This document shows positions 27,504 through 38,264 of a stretch of DNA of 64,000 nt, piece by piece. The notes beneath the pieces were generated by a model. The model saw only the letters and a program-made list of their open reading frames with translations, did no database searches and was not told the origin of the DNA. This stretch comes from Shewanella sp. OMA3-2 (GTDB lineage: Bacteria > Pseudomonadota > Gammaproteobacteria > Enterobacterales > Shewanellaceae), in assembly GCF_021513195.1 (NCBI RefSeq), contig NZ_CP090974.1, positions 2,926,001 to 2,990,000 of the forward strand, given 5' to 3'. The stretch's first letter is position 1. The number at the start of each line of letters is the position of its first letter. Both the position numbers and the translations under genes were made by a program.

Positions 27504-28451
27504 CTACAGCCAGCCTTTTTGTTTAAAAAAGAAGTAAGTGCCCGCGGCACTGGCAAACATTAACCCAACCGCCATTGGATAACCTAAGCGCCAATCTAAT
27601 TCAGGCATAAAAGCAAAGTTCATCCCATAACTACTGGCAATCAAGGTGGGGGGTAAAAATACCACTGCCGATACCGAGAAAATTTTAATAATCTTATTTT
27701 GTTGCAAACCACTAAAACCCATTGCGGCATCAAGCAAAAATTTTAATTTATCAAAAATAAATTGGCTATGTGGCATCAAAGATTCAATATCAGATAACAT
27801 TTCTCGAATATCTTTCAAGTTATCATCGGCCAAATGTTGTCGATAATAACGCTGTAAATAACGCAGTGAACGCTGGGTATCAAGTAAACTTAAGCGAATT
27901 TTACCATTAGAATCTTCTTGTAAAGTAATCTGTTTAAATACGGCATCTAATTCTTCGTCATTAAAAACCTGCTCACTCAAATTATCCAGCACGCTATACA
28001 CATCTTCAATCAAATCGGATAGATAATCTACTTTAAGGGTGAATAACTCTAATAACAAACCTTCTGGGGTATCAGTATCTAGCCGACCTAAACGCATATA
28101 ATTTCGAAGCAAACGAATTAAGCCGATATCTTCTTCACGTATGGTTAATAGAAAATTTTGACGTAAATTAAACGAAACGTTTACGGCTCTCACATCTGAG
28201 CCAACACGTTGTGGAAATAACGAGTTAATGTGCAAACCATCTTGGTTTTGGAAAAATCGAGCTGACGCTTCAATTTCGTTGATATCTTCCTCGTCAGACA
28301 CTTCCTCTGCAGAAAAGTGACGCAGCCAATGACGTTGCTCCTCATTAGGTTTATATAAATCCAGCCAGAGAATATTATCAGGTAAAGAGTCTTCAACAGA
28401 AAGTTCAGTCATCGTAAGCTGATGATTTTTGTAGGCGTAAGCGGTGATCAT
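27504..28451 (-). CDS. corA: CorA family magnesium/divalent cation channel
   Basis: A 315-residue protein: a long cytoplasmic alpha/beta and helical funnel domain, then two C-terminal membrane helices. The pore signature GMN is at 276-278 in IASSYGMNFAFMPEL, ending with a lysine-containing tail (FFFKQKGWL). Length equals E. coli CorA (316). The family forms pentameric channels for Mg2+ and some Co2+/Ni2+. A GGGGGA ribosome binding site precedes the ATG. It is transcribed alone, with terminators on both sides. Confidence 0.93.
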   Translation of the reverse strand: MITAYAYKNHQLTMTELSVEDSLPDNILWLDLYKPNEEQRHWLRHFSAEEVSDEEDINEIEASARFFQNQDGLHINSLFPQRVGSDVRAVNVSFNLRQNFLLTIREEDIGLIRLLRNYMRLGRLDTDTPEGLLLELFTLKVDYLSDLIEDVYSVLDNLSEQVFNDEELDAVFKQITLQEDSNGKIRLSLLDTQRSLRYLQRYYRQHLADDNLKDIREMLSDIESLMPHSQFIFDKLKFLLDAAMGFSGLQQNKIIKIFSVSAVVFLPPTLIASSYGMNFAFMPELDWRLGYPMAVGLMFASAAGTYFFFKQKGWL

Positions 28452-28623
28452 AGAAGTCCCCCATTTGCATATGGTTCACACTATTGTGTAACACAGCAGG
28501 ATGTTGGTAAAAACTGGTGCTAGTTTACTAATTTCCAATCCAATGAAAAGTAAAAAACACAATTAATACCCATTTATAGTGCAATATAGTCTCAACCTGG
28601 CATTTTGACCCTTTAACAGCTTC

Positions 28624-28655
28624 AAAAAAGTGCCTTTGGTAGGCACTTAATTTTA
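28624..28655 (-). terminator. Terminator after yejK
   Basis: AAGTGCCT (28628-28635) pairs with AGGCACTT (28641-28648). The plus-strand A-run from 28624 gives the U-run in the minus direction, about 65 bases past the yejK stop. Confidence 0.8.
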
Positions 28656-28712
28656 AAATGCTGCTTTTATACTCACTATTTTTAAAAAAGTCAGCTTTGA
28701 ATAACACACTGA

Positions 28713-29741
28713 CTATTCACCCTTTAATCGACGATCTAATTGATCTTTTAAATTCGCGGGAACACCTTTTATTAAAATGGTATCTGAAATAGGGTCGTAA
28801 ATAACTCTCTCGCCTAAATGGCCACCGTCAAAACTGAGGGTTACACCACCACCAGTACCAGAGAACTTTTTCAAACTACGAAGACTGGCTTTATCTGCAG
28901 GAAATTCGTCATCTAATTCATAATTTCCACCGCAGGCAAAATCATAAAATGATTCCATACCCTGATCGGCCAATTCATCACCCAAATCTTTCACTTCAAT
29001 ATCAGCACCAACATCGGCACGTTCAGCGCAATACTCAAACACTTTGTCGCGGCATTGCTGACGTTCATCCTTGGTTAACTCACTACCAGCAACAAAGTCT
29101 TCAACCGCATTTATCAATGTTTTGTTCTGTGCTTTAGTATTTACGCCCTCAACACAACCCATAAAATCTAAAAAGAAATCAGCTACTTTTCGGCCCGCTC
29201 TGCCCCGAATAAATGAGATATATTTTTTTGACGCTTTATCGGCCTGCAATTCGGTTAGGTCAATTCGCGCAGCTAATTGAATATTATTTAAATCTAAATG
29301 ATTATTCTGTGACAATTCCATATCATCTAGCACTGTCATGGATGATTTAGCACTCAGCAGCGCAACAAAAAGATAATCACTCGCCATGGCTGAATAACAT
29401 GACATCAATAAAAAACCGCCTTGGGAGAAGTCATACTTAGTTAATTCTTGCTGCAGTAACTTACTGGCGGTCACTGTAAAATCAACAAAGCCCGACTGAC
29501 CTTCACGGTAAGATTGAAGCGCGTTAGCAAAGGCATCATTAGCATCACCGTCTTCATTTGGCACACCAAAATAGCCAAAGCCTTTGCCCGCTTTACTTGA
29601 GTAAGTCTGGTGCAACTCTTCAAGCATAGCCTCAACCGCTTTACTATTTAATAAAGGTTGCGGACGTAAACGGCAGGCCATTTGCCCCTGACTGTCGAGT
29701 GATATTTCGTGAATAATGGCTTGTTCAATATTAATCGTCAT
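28713..29741 (-). CDS. yejK: Nucleoid-associated protein YejK (NdpA)
   Basis: A 342-residue member of the YejK/NdpA family of nucleoid-associated proteins. The start [20 protein letters not shown] aligns with family N-termini. An in-frame extension back to 29864 exists but codes for a non-family stretch, so I set the start at 29741. Family motifs: [35 protein letters not shown], and [23 protein letters not shown]. Length agrees with E. coli (335). It is divergent from yejL and yejM, the same three-gene neighbourhood as in E. coli. Confidence 0.93.
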   Translation of the reverse strand: MTINIEQAIIHEISLDSQGQMACRLRPQPLLNSKAVEAMLEELHQTYSSKAGKGFGYFGVPNEDGDANDAFANALQSYREGQSGFVDFTVTASKLLQQELTKYDFSQGGFLLMSCYSAMASDYLFVALLSAKSSMTVLDDMELSQNNHLDLNNIQLAARIDLTELQADKASKKYISFIRGRAGRKVADFFLDFMGCVEGVNTKAQNKTLINAVEDFVAGSELTKDERQQCRDKVFEYCAERADVGADIEVKDLGDELADQGMESFYDFACGGNYELDDEFPADKASLRSLKKFSGTGGGVTLSFDGGHLGERVIYDPISDTILIKGVPANLKDQLDRRLKGE

Positions 29742-29893
29742 AAATCCGATAACCTTTGGTAAGTCAAATACTGCTAAGGAGACTGACCATGATATAACTA
29801 TTTTAATCATGAAGGTATAGAAAACATGAGGCGAGCTTGATTGAAATCCGTTATCATATAACACAATTGAGAACTCATTCAGACAAGAAAAAC

Positions 29894-30106
29894 ATGGCCA
29901 TTAAATCAAAATACAGCAACACTCAAGTAGAAGCCTTAATCAGTGAGATGCTAGCACTATTGAATAAACATCAAGCCCCTACCGATTTAAGCTTAATGGT
30001 ATTAGGCAATTGCGTCTCTCACTTATTAGAAAAGAAAGTGCCTTCTGAATCACGTCAAATGGTTGCAGAGCAGTTTGCTAAGGCATTAACTCAGTCGATT
30101 AAATAA
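29894..30106 (+). CDS. yejL: YejL family protein (DUF1414)
   Basis: A 70-residue cytoplasmic protein: [20 protein letters not shown] then [20 protein letters not shown]. The [12 protein letters not shown] core is the DUF1414 signature shared with E. coli YejL. The start is the ATG at 29894; the frame is open further 5' but that adds non-homologous residues. Function is unknown. It precedes yejM by 70 bases on the same strand. Confidence 0.92.
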   Translation: MAIKSKYSNTQVEALISEMLALLNKHQAPTDLSLMVLGNCVSHLLEKKVPSESRQMVAEQFAKALTQSIK

Positions 30107-30176
30107 CACATTGAAAGTAAGTTAACTAATTCAGGTTAGCTGTCGATAATCTATGTAATAAGGGATCCATTAAGGC

Positions 30177-31967
30177 ATGATTGAGCGTAGAAAGCAGATG
30201 ACACGAGATAAAGTCTCGCGCCTGATAAATTGGGGGCATTGGTTTGCCTTTTTCAATGGCTTGCTCGCCATGATTATTGGTTCCCGTTATATTGGCAGTG
30301 TAGGCCAACCAGACTCTATTATAAGTTGGGGCTATCTCGCGTTAAGTACCATAGGGCATTTCACATTTTTAGCCTTTATTGTATATGTGATTTTTATCTT
30401 CCCAGTCAGTCTACTCTTGCCCTACTCCAAAATTCTACGAGGGTATGCCGCCTTTGTTGGGTCAATGGCTTTGTATATTTTGCTCTACGACACCATTATT
30501 TATGATGATTACGGCATCCATCTTAGCCCATTTGCGTTTGACTTAGCTTGGCAAGATTTAAATGCGCTATTGCATAGCACCTCTTATATCATCACGCCAA
30601 TCGTAATCCTTGTTATCGAACTGACTGCTGCCAATTTCATTTGGAAACGCATCGATAAAATTCAAAAGAAACAGTGGGGCAATAAAGTAGTGCTGTTTGT
30701 TGGTACCTGTTTTATTAGTAGCCACTTAATTCATATTTGGGCTGATGCCGCCAATGTCACTGATATTACTCGTTTTGATGATGCGTACCTGGTTTCATAT
30801 CCAGCGACGGCTAGAACCTTTATGGAATCACACGGGGTTGATGGCAACACAGTGACCAGTGATGAACCTTCCCAAAAAACGTCAAATTTACATTACCCTA
30901 TTGAGCCATTGCAGTGTCAGACAGAGACTCAAACCAATGTGCTGGTTATTGCTATTGATAGCTTACAAGCCGCAATGGTAGATGACGTCACCATGCCTTT
31001 TTTAAGCCAGTACACCCGCGAGTCACTTAACTTTACCCAGCATTATACCGGTGGCACTCAATTTAAAAGCAGTATGTTTACCTTAATGTATGGTTTACAA
31101 GGCAATTATAGCGATAAGAAAGACTTTACCATTATCCCCCCCATCATCAATCAAGAGCTTACTCGTCAGGGTTATCAGCTAGGACTATTTACGGCACGCT
31201 CACTGACTGAACTCGCTTCAACCGGCGCTATGTTTAAGGGGTTTCAACCCCATATTAGTGTCAGTGATGATGGCAGCGCTACCACAGATATTCAAAGTAT
31301 TACCGCATTGAATCAGTGGCAACATAATCAAACCGCTCCCTGGTTTGCGGTGCTAAACCTCACTGCCCCGCAAGATTACGATACACCGGTAGGCTTTTTG
31401 GGGATTGAAACCATTAAAGCACCCACATCGTTAAAACCGGCACAAAAGGTGCTATTTAACCAATACCGTCAATCTTTAAAGTTTATTGATAACCAGCTTA
31501 GTCAGTTGTTACCTGAAATTGATGACAATACCATAGTGTTTATTACTGGCACCCATGGCCAGGTTTTCACCAGCAGTATTGAAGATGCAAGGCGCGATTT
31601 ATCACCTGACAATGTTAAAGTGCCATTAGTCATCCACTGGCCTAACATTAGTCCAAGTGAAACCCATTACCGCACCAGCCATTACGGAATTGCGCCAACG
31701 ATTTTAAGTAAAATATTAGGCTGTACAACAGCTAGCGAGAAATACAGTTCAGGCAGAAGTTTATTAGAACCTAATCAAGAGTCTTGGATATATATCGGCA
31801 ATAGTCGTGAATTTGCGATTTATCAGAAAGATGAGATTACAGTTCTGGGTCGATATGGAAAATACCGCATATACGATGCAAACTTTGAACAACGACTCAA
31901 CAAAAAAATGAGTGCACCTGAATTGATTCAAGTCATGCGTGAAGGTCGCCGACTATATCAAAACTAG
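30177..31967 (+). CDS. yejM: YejM (LapC/PbgA), inner-membrane regulator of LPS synthesis
   Basis: A 596-residue protein with five predicted N-terminal membrane helices (DUF3413; INWGHWFAFFNGLLAMIIGS near the start) and a C-terminal periplasmic sulfatase-like domain (VLVIAIDSLQAAMVDDVTMPF ... IVFITGTHGQVF). In E. coli the orthologue senses periplasmic lipopolysaccharide and controls LpxC proteolysis through LapB. It has lost phosphatase-type catalysis there. The ATG at 30177 fits the alignment with the E. coli start best; an ATG at 30198 is the alternative. Confidence 0.93.
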   Translation: MIERRKQMTRDKVSRLINWGHWFAFFNGLLAMIIGSRYIGSVGQPDSIISWGYLALSTIGHFTFLAFIVYVIFIFPVSLLLPYSKILRGYAAFVGSMALYILLYDTIIYDDYGIHLSPFAFDLAWQDLNALLHSTSYIITPIVILVIELTAANFIWKRIDKIQKKQWGNKVVLFVGTCFISSHLIHIWADAANVTDITRFDDAYLVSYPATARTFMESHGVDGNTVTSDEPSQKTSNLHYPIEPLQCQTETQTNVLVIAIDSLQAAMVDDVTMPFLSQYTRESLNFTQHYTGGTQFKSSMFTLMYGLQGNYSDKKDFTIIPPIINQELTRQGYQLGLFTARSLTELASTGAMFKGFQPHISVSDDGSATTDIQSITALNQWQHNQTAPWFAVLNLTAPQDYDTPVGFLGIETIKAPTSLKPAQKVLFNQYRQSLKFIDNQLSQLLPEIDDNTIVFITGTHGQVFTSSIEDARRDLSPDNVKVPLVIHWPNISPSETHYRTSHYGIAPTILSKILGCTTASEKYSSGRSLLEPNQESWIYIGNSREFAIYQKDEITVLGRYGKYRIYDANFEQRLNKKMSAPELIQVMREGRRLYQN

Positions 31968-32146
31968 CTAATGGCATTTAACCCGCAGTCGTCCTTCTAA
32001 TAGCGTCAAATGAGTTAACTTGAATAGAATATAATCAGTCAATAAATGCTGATTAACTAAGTGCTTGCGCCAAGCTCGTTCAATTGATAAAGTGCTTGCT
32101 CACTAAGTTTACCCCACCTTTTGAAGCTTAGTAATGCAACAACATT

Positions 32147-32223
<77 letters not shown>

Positions 32224-32230
32224 AATTAAA

Positions 32231-32257
32231 GAAGCCAGCTTAACCGCTGGCTTTTTG
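32231..32257 (+). terminator. Terminator after tRNA-Pro
   Basis: AAGCCAGC (32232-32239) and GCTGGCTT (32246-32253) pair around TTAACC with a T-run, 8 bases after the tRNA CCA end. Confidence 0.88.
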
Positions 32258-32374
32258 CTTTTGATTTTTTAATCATCATTCTAGCGCTCAAACCTCCATT
32301 TATATGAACAAGTAAACAGAACACATTGTTAAGCAAGCGTAAGATAATGACAAATTATCAAAAGGAGCCTGACT

Positions 32375-32761
32375 ATGTGGTGGAGAGTGCTTATCATTAC
32401 CTTAGCTTATTTATTAATTGGGGCTCACTTCCTAAGATTTAACAACATAGAATTGGCCGTTATCACCACAACATCACCTTTATTAATGTTTATAAAGCAT
32501 GTTTTTATCACTCGATTATTGCAACTAGGATTAATTCTAAGCAGCATTTTTGTGTGGGGATTTAGTACCGCAGAATTTATTGATATGAGGATTAACTTAG
32601 AAGCCCCATGGATGAGGCTTGTATCTATAATGGCTGGAGTTATTGTATATACCTTATTTGCGGCCTATTTATGCAATGGATTAACAAAGCGAAACAAGGG
32701 CCTGCACTTATACTACTCGCTTTTCATTTTGTCAGAATGTGAGGGTAATAAATACTCCTAG
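32375..32761 (+). CDS. Small hypothetical membrane protein
   Basis: A 128-residue protein that I do not recognise. It appears real because a strong AAGGAG sits eight bases before the ATG. The sequence has three or four hydrophobic helices: VLIITLAYLLIGAHFL at the N-terminus, a middle segment LLQLGLILSSIFVWGFS and LVSIMAGVIVYTLFAAYLC. The tail after residue 105 is hydrophilic. It stands alone between tRNA-Pro and msrQ, with no operon partner. Confidence 0.6.
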   Translation: MWWRVLIITLAYLLIGAHFLRFNNIELAVITTTSPLLMFIKHVFITRLLQLGLILSSIFVWGFSTAEFIDMRINLEAPWMRLVSIMAGVIVYTLFAAYLCNGLTKRNKGLHLYYSLFILSECEGNKYS

Positions 32762-32788
32762 CTGAGAATAATAAGCTTGGCAGTAACT

Positions 32789-33385
32789 TTATTGTCGTCG
32801 CTTAAATATTTTATGCCGACGTAGGAACAGTAAACACACACAAATCATAATATAGATACTGGGCTCAATAATTTCAGATTTAACCGACCAATAGAAATGA
32901 ATTGGCGCCAATAAAGCGACGAAATAAACCCAGTTATGCAATTGCTGCCAACGCTTGCCCATTTTTTTCTTAATCGCCATAAACGAAGTCACACTGAGTA
33001 AAAGCAAAATACTATAAGCTATCGCACCCACTAATATATAAGGCCGTTTGGCTACTTCTTCGAACAAAAAGCCCCAGGCGAACAATAGATCTAGGCTAAT
33101 AAATGCCATGATATGTAAAGTGGCATAGGCAAAAACATATAAGCCAATTAAGCGCCGTGTTTGTAATAACAGCCCTTGTTTGAGGTACTTGGCCAAAGGC
33201 GACACGACTAATGCCGCCAACAAACTATTTAATCCGCCCATGCCAGTATAATGAATAATATATTGCACAGGGTCACCGCCAGCATTGTCACTTAACACCA
33301 AATACACTAGGTACATAATTGGCAAGATAAAGACGATATGCAAAGCGCCTTTTAACCACCACAAGCCACGTGGAGTAATGCGCAT
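32789..33385 (-). CDS. msrQ: MsrQ (YedZ), haem-binding membrane subunit of the methionine sulfoxide reductase system
   Basis: A 198-residue protein with about six membrane helices of the ferric-reductase-like fold. Likely haem-ligating histidines lie in QYIIHYTGMGGLN, FAYATLHIMAFISLDL and WQQLHNWVYFVALLAPIHFYW. It passes quinone-pool electrons to MsrP. Its ATG overlaps the msrP stop by one base (TAATG), so the two are translationally coupled. Length is typical (E. coli 211). Confidence 0.94.
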   Translation of the reverse strand: MRITPRGLWWLKGALHIVFILPIMYLVYLVLSDNAGGDPVQYIIHYTGMGGLNSLLAALVVSPLAKYLKQGLLLQTRRLIGLYVFAYATLHIMAFISLDLLFAWGFLFEEVAKRPYILVGAIAYSILLLLSVTSFMAIKKKMGKRWQQLHNWVYFVALLAPIHFYWSVKSEIIEPSIYIMICVCLLFLRRHKIFKRRQ

Positions 33386-34419
33386 TAATAAAACTTCCTT
33401 AAGTCGAGATTTTTGTATAAATCTGCAACTGAGTCACCATAACCATTAAACATTTGCGTAGGAATGCGTTTAGCAGAAAACAAACCGCCCTCACCTATGC
33501 TTCGCTCCGATGCCTGTGACCATCTTGGATGATCCACTTGTGGGTTAACATTGGCATAAAAACCATACTCATTAGACGCAAGTTGATTCCAACTGGTGGG
33601 TGGTTGCTTGTCCATAACCCGAATTTTGACAATCGATTTAATACTTTTAAAGCCGTATTTCCACGGTACAACTAAACGAACAGGCGCACCATTTTGCGGT
33701 GGCAGCGTTTTGCCGTATAAACCGACCGCCAGAAATGCCAACGGATTCATTGCTTCAGCCAGAGTAAGCCCTTCAACATATGGGTAATGAATTCCCCCAC
33801 CCATTAAGCGGCTTTTCTGCCCAGGCATTTGATCTGGGTCAAACAAGGTTTCAAATGCAACATGGGTTGCGGATGATTTCACCCTGGCTTCTTTTAATAA
33901 ACTGGCCAGTGAAAAACCGATCCAGGGCACCACCATAGACCATGCTTCAACACAGCGTAATCGGTAGGTGCGCTCTTCTAATGCAAAGCGTTTAGTTAAA
34001 TCATCTAAATCTAAGGTTATTGGCTTGTCTACTAACCCTTCAATTTGCAGTGACCAGGGGTTAACCTTAAATTGTTGTGCGTTTTCAAAAGGGTCTTGTT
34101 TACTGGTGCCAAACTCATAAAAATTATTATGGCGGGTAATTTTATTTTCTGGGGTTAAGGTGTCTGGTATAACAAATGCTTTAGGTTGGGCAAATTGCAA
34201 TGGTGAGGTGGTAAATGAAGGCGTTGATTTATTGCTGCCAAAATCAAATAAACCAGCTTGCACATAACCTGGAATACTGGCACCCAAAGCGCCAAACCCT
34301 AGGGCTTTAACAATATTGCGACGGTCTTTAAAAACCGACTCAGGGGTCACTTGGTTATCGGGTAAATCCCATGTTGATTGGCGTTTAATTCCCTTGGTAA
34401 AGCGTGCTTTATTGACCAT
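33385..34419 (-). CDS. msrP: MsrP (YedY), periplasmic molybdoenzyme methionine sulfoxide reductase
   Basis: A 344-residue Tat-exported molybdopterin enzyme that repairs methionine sulfoxides in periplasmic proteins. The twin-arginine signal is [20 protein letters not shown], placed about 30 residues in, after a longer n-region as in E. coli. The molybdenum-coordinating Cys lies in [40 protein letters not shown] and [19 protein letters not shown] are strongly conserved. It forms a two-gene operon with msrQ and is divergent from rmuC. Confidence 0.96.
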   Translation of the reverse strand: MVNKARFTKGIKRQSTWDLPDNQVTPESVFKDRRNIVKALGFGALGASIPGYVQAGLFDFGSNKSTPSFTTSPLQFAQPKAFVIPDTLTPENKITRHNNFYEFGTSKQDPFENAQQFKVNPWSLQIEGLVDKPITLDLDDLTKRFALEERTYRLRCVEAWSMVVPWIGFSLASLLKEARVKSSATHVAFETLFDPDQMPGQKSRLMGGGIHYPYVEGLTLAEAMNPLAFLAVGLYGKTLPPQNGAPVRLVVPWKYGFKSIKSIVKIRVMDKQPPTSWNQLASNEYGFYANVNPQVDHPRWSQASERSIGEGGLFSAKRIPTQMFNGYGDSVADLYKNLDLRKFY

Positions 34420-34599
34420 GTTATTCCCTCAATACTGTATAACAACTTATTCATAAGACAGGTTAATACGTTAAAAAATTTCATTTCGATTCAAAAATAA
34501 ACGAATCAATGAAAAAACATTAAATTGTTCACCATAATACTTGCAGGCCAAACTTTAGCATGCGAACCTTATCGAGTTTTTATTTCAAAGGGTTATGTT

Positions 34600-36090
34600 A
34601 TGCCATTCGTTGTTGATTTCACGCCACCACAGATTGCCGCCATGGTTGCAATTGGTGTGCTAAGTTTTTTAATAGGTGCATTACTTAACCAAAGATTGAC
34701 CCGCCAACGTTGGGAGCAATTGAAACAAAAGTATCAAGCTGAGGCGGATCTAGCCCTGACCGAGCTACAACGTCAAGTTGTTCAAATTCAAGATGTCCTC
34801 GATGATAAAATTGATAGCTTAAATCACCTACAGTCAAAGCTTGAATCTTATATTAGTCAGCTTGCTAGAGCGCAGGCGCAAGTTGAGCGCATTCCTCACT
34901 TAGAACAGCAGCTAGAAGATAGCCAGCGAAAAATATTAGAATCGCAGCTTAATCTATCAAAATCGAATGCCATGCAACAAACCATCATCGCTAAAAGAGA
35001 AGCAGAAAACAAAGCATTAGAAGATAAAATTAATTTACTGGAAGTGGCTGAAGAAAGATTAAAAGTACAATTTGAAAACTTGGCTAATCGTATTTTTGAG
35101 CAAAAAAGTGAGAGTTTTAAACAACAAAACGTCACGCAAATTGACGGTGTACTCGGCCCGCTTAAACAGCAGTTAGATGGATTTAGACAACAAATTCAAC
35201 AGTCATATAACCATGAACAGTCTGAGCGAAGCGCCTTAAAACATCAGTTAAACCATTTACGTGAGCTCAATTTAAAAATGAGCCAAGATGCAATAAATCT
35301 GACCAAAGCGCTTAAAGGTGACAATAAGCAACAAGGCAATTGGGGTGAAGTGATACTGGAACGAGTATTACAAGAAAGTGGCCTGCGTGAAGGACATGAA
35401 TATGACACCCAACAAGATTTAAAAAATGATGAGGGCAAACGATTTAAACCTGATGTGATTGTTCATTTACCCGATAACAAAGATGTGGTGATTGATGCAA
35501 AAATGTCACTGGTTGCATATGAACGCTACTTTAACAATGATGATGAAGATGTTCGGCTGCAAGCTTTAAAAGATCATGCCCTGTCTATTCGAATGCACAT
35601 CAAGGGGCTAAGTCAAAAGGATTACCATAAATTACATGGACTAAAAAGCTTAGATTATGTGCTAATGTTTATCCCTGTTGAACCGGCATTTTTACTGGCG
35701 ATAGAGTACGATCCCAGCCTAATTAATTTCGCCTTAGAGCAAAACATTATGTTAGTTAGCCCAACTAACTTGTTGGTGGCTTTGCGAACCATTAATAATA
35801 TATGGCGCTATGAACATCAGAATCAACATGCACAAACCATTGCTAAACAAGCCGCTAAAATATATGACAAATTGTGCAGTTATATTGAGGATATGGATAA
35901 GCTAGGACGCGCGCTTGAAACAGCTGATAAAAGTTATCAGCAAGCAATGGCTAAATTATCATCAGGTAAAGGCAATTTAATCCGCCAGGCGCATACTTTA
36001 CAACGCTTGGGTGTAGATACCAGTAAACAGCTTGATAAGCAGATACTTAACCGTGCACTCGATGAATCGTTAGACAAAACTGAAGGATAA
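34600..36090 (+). CDS. rmuC: DNA recombination protein RmuC
   Basis: A 496-residue protein of the RmuC family, thought to limit rearrangements at inverted repeats and having a nuclease-like fold. There is one N-terminal membrane segment (IAAMVAIGVLSFLIGALL), a long coiled coil (about 40-190, rich in Gln, Leu and Glu), then the conserved domain: NKQQGNWGEVILERVLQESG, PDVIVHLPDNKDVVIDAKMS, and YVLMFIPVEPAFLLAIEYD. The start at 34600 has AAAGGG upstream; a longer reading from 34525 adds residues unlike the family. Confidence 0.94.
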   Translation: MPFVVDFTPPQIAAMVAIGVLSFLIGALLNQRLTRQRWEQLKQKYQAEADLALTELQRQVVQIQDVLDDKIDSLNHLQSKLESYISQLARAQAQVERIPHLEQQLEDSQRKILESQLNLSKSNAMQQTIIAKREAENKALEDKINLLEVAEERLKVQFENLANRIFEQKSESFKQQNVTQIDGVLGPLKQQLDGFRQQIQQSYNHEQSERSALKHQLNHLRELNLKMSQDAINLTKALKGDNKQQGNWGEVILERVLQESGLREGHEYDTQQDLKNDEGKRFKPDVIVHLPDNKDVVIDAKMSLVAYERYFNNDDEDVRLQALKDHALSIRMHIKGLSQKDYHKLHGLKSLDYVLMFIPVEPAFLLAIEYDPSLINFALEQNIMLVSPTNLLVALRTINNIWRYEHQNQHAQTIAKQAAKIYDKLCSYIEDMDKLGRALETADKSYQQAMAKLSSGKGNLIRQAHTLQRLGVDTSKQLDKQILNRALDESLDKTEG

Positions 36091-36215
36091 TATGGCAAAA
36101 TTAATCATCAGTTAATTATTTGCTTTAATACTGTTAATGTTTTAACAGTTTCACGAAAAACTATTTTATATCACTTTATCGCAAACGATGTACTGAGGCG
36201 GAGATTCTCATTTAA

Positions 36216-38159
36216 ATGCGTAATACATGGGTCAATACATGTTCATCTAAACTGCTAACAAGGTTACTTGTTGTCACGGCGCTGGCTATTTTATCTAGCA
36301 ACCCAGCCAATGCTTACACGGTTAAGCAACAGCAATATCTTGATGCAAAACAAGCTTTAGACAGCGGCCAAACCAGTCGTTACCAGCAACTTAGGCAACA
36401 ACTCGGTGATTATCCGTTAGCCGTCTATCTCGATTATCACAACAATATTGACAACATAGTACGCATGACCGGTAATAAGGCGCATGTCGAAATAGAAAAA
36501 TTTAACACCACACCTTTGTATAATTCAGCCCGCTATCGTTATTTGATGAATGCCGGCAATACACAACGCTGGCAAGATTTTTTAGCTATCTCACCGACCA
36601 CGCCTAATGACATGCGTTTACAGTGTTATTTCTTACGTGCGCAATTAGCTACAGGTGATAAAACAGCCGCCTATAAAGGCGCTGAGCGACTATGGCTCTA
36701 TGGTCACTCTCGACCAACAGAATGTGATCCTTTGTTTAACCAGTGGACCAATGAGGGTTACCGCACCCAAGAACTCATATGGGGACGAATGCTGCTCAGT
36801 TTTGATGCAGGCCAATCAAGTTTATTAAGCTATTTAAGCCTAAAAGTCAGCAAACACCGTGACGATGCTGAACTGCTACTAAAAGTCTACAAAGACCCTA
36901 ATATATTAAGAAATACTAAGCTATTTAGCAGTTCTAAACCTATTGTGAGTGATATTGTCGATGCTGGTTTAAGAAAACTTGCCAGAAAAGATCTGAAACA
37001 AGCCACCAAACTTTACGTTAAATATCAAAAAGCGGGGCGATTCAGTGACATCAAAGGCCGTCAATTAAATCATTATCTGGTCAGACGTGGATTGATACAT
37101 CAAGAAGAAGCTTTAAAAGATCATATTGATGCTATGTTACCGCTATTAGAGTCTGATGACTTATACGAAATGCGCCTTCGTTGGGCTATTCGCCAGCAAG
37201 ACTTTAATACCATAAACATCTACTTGGCGCTATTAAGCCAGCAAGGCAAAGATCACTCTCGTTGGCAATATTGGCAAGCCCGCATGAATGAGCAACAAGA
37301 TACCCAAATAGCACAGGAAAGCTATTTACGACTGTCTCAGCAACGGGATTTTTACGGCTTTAATGCCGCCAAAATGATCAATAAACCTCTATCACTTAAT
37401 GATGACAACTTAATCTCAAATAAAGCATTACGCGCCAAATTATTAGATGACTCAGGAATGGCTAGAGTCATCGAACTAAGAGCAATTGATAAATATTTGG
37501 ATTCGCGCACAGAGTGGATATACCTCATGCGCCGCCATGATAAAGCCATGACAGCTGAATATGGGCTTTATGCCCTAGAGCAAGGCTGGTATGACTTAAG
37601 TGTAGAATCAAGTATTCAAGGACAACAATGGAACGCATTAAATCTGCGTTTCCCTAATGCTGCCAATGAAGAGTTTGTTACTGCCAGCAAAAAATACAAA
37701 GTCGATATTAATGAAATTAGGGCTATTTCACGCCGTGAAAGTGCATTTAATTACTATGCGACTTCAGGTGTGGGGGCCAGAGGCTTAATGCAACTAATGC
37801 CTGCAACAGCCAAACAAACTGCACAAAAGAACAAAATTCCCTTTAACGACGTAAAAGACTTATACAAGCCAAGCGTTAACGTCATGCTAGGCAGTGCCTA
37901 CTATTCAGAGCTACTAAAGCAATTTAGTAATAATCGTGTATTGGCAACCGCGGCATATAATGCAGGCCCAGGCAGTGTAAGACGTTGGTTAAAAGTATCG
38001 AATGGGTCATTAGATGCAATGAGTTTTATTGAAACTATCCCTTACACTGAAACCCGTGAATATGTTCAAGCGGTATTAAGTTATCGAATGATTTACTTAC
38101 AACAAGACAATCAGAAAGCCGATATGTTTACCAAACAAGAACTGAATTACGCTTATTAA
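36216..38159 (+). CDS. slt: Soluble lytic murein transglycosylase
   Basis: A 647-residue periplasmic enzyme that cleaves peptidoglycan glycan strands to 1,6-anhydro products. The signal peptide ends after NPANA (near residue 33). A long superhelical U/L domain (about 35-480) of repeated helices follows. The C-terminal SLT catalytic domain has the catalytic Glu in IRAISRRESAFNYYATSG, then ARGLMQLMPATAKQTA and RVLATAAYNAGPGSVRRWL. Length matches E. coli Slt70 (645). Confidence 0.95.
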   Translation: MRNTWVNTCSSKLLTRLLVVTALAILSSNPANAYTVKQQQYLDAKQALDSGQTSRYQQLRQQLGDYPLAVYLDYHNNIDNIVRMTGNKAHVEIEKFNTTPLYNSARYRYLMNAGNTQRWQDFLAISPTTPNDMRLQCYFLRAQLATGDKTAAYKGAERLWLYGHSRPTECDPLFNQWTNEGYRTQELIWGRMLLSFDAGQSSLLSYLSLKVSKHRDDAELLLKVYKDPNILRNTKLFSSSKPIVSDIVDAGLRKLARKDLKQATKLYVKYQKAGRFSDIKGRQLNHYLVRRGLIHQEEALKDHIDAMLPLLESDDLYEMRLRWAIRQQDFNTINIYLALLSQQGKDHSRWQYWQARMNEQQDTQIAQESYLRLSQQRDFYGFNAAKMINKPLSLNDDNLISNKALRAKLLDDSGMARVIELRAIDKYLDSRTEWIYLMRRHDKAMTAEYGLYALEQGWYDLSVESSIQGQQWNALNLRFPNAANEEFVTASKKYKVDINEIRAISRRESAFNYYATSGVGARGLMQLMPATAKQTAQKNKIPFNDVKDLYKPSVNVMLGSAYYSELLKQFSNNRVLATAAYNAGPGSVRRWLKVSNGSLDAMSFIETIPYTETREYVQAVLSYRMIYLQQDNQKADMFTKQELNYAY

Positions 38160-38264
38160 GGCCTCAGTTTGAGTTGATAGCAAACCAGGGTTAAAACAAT
38201 CGTTGAAAAGGTCAATTGAATAAACAGCTATTACAACTAATATAAAAACAAGAGAGGATTAACA

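Noticed and set aside
32059..32099. Direct repeat AAGTGCTTGC at 32059 and 32090 upstream of tRNA-Pro as an attachment site
   Set aside because: It is only 10 bases, lies upstream of the tRNA, and is not repeated at the far side of any foreign-looking block.
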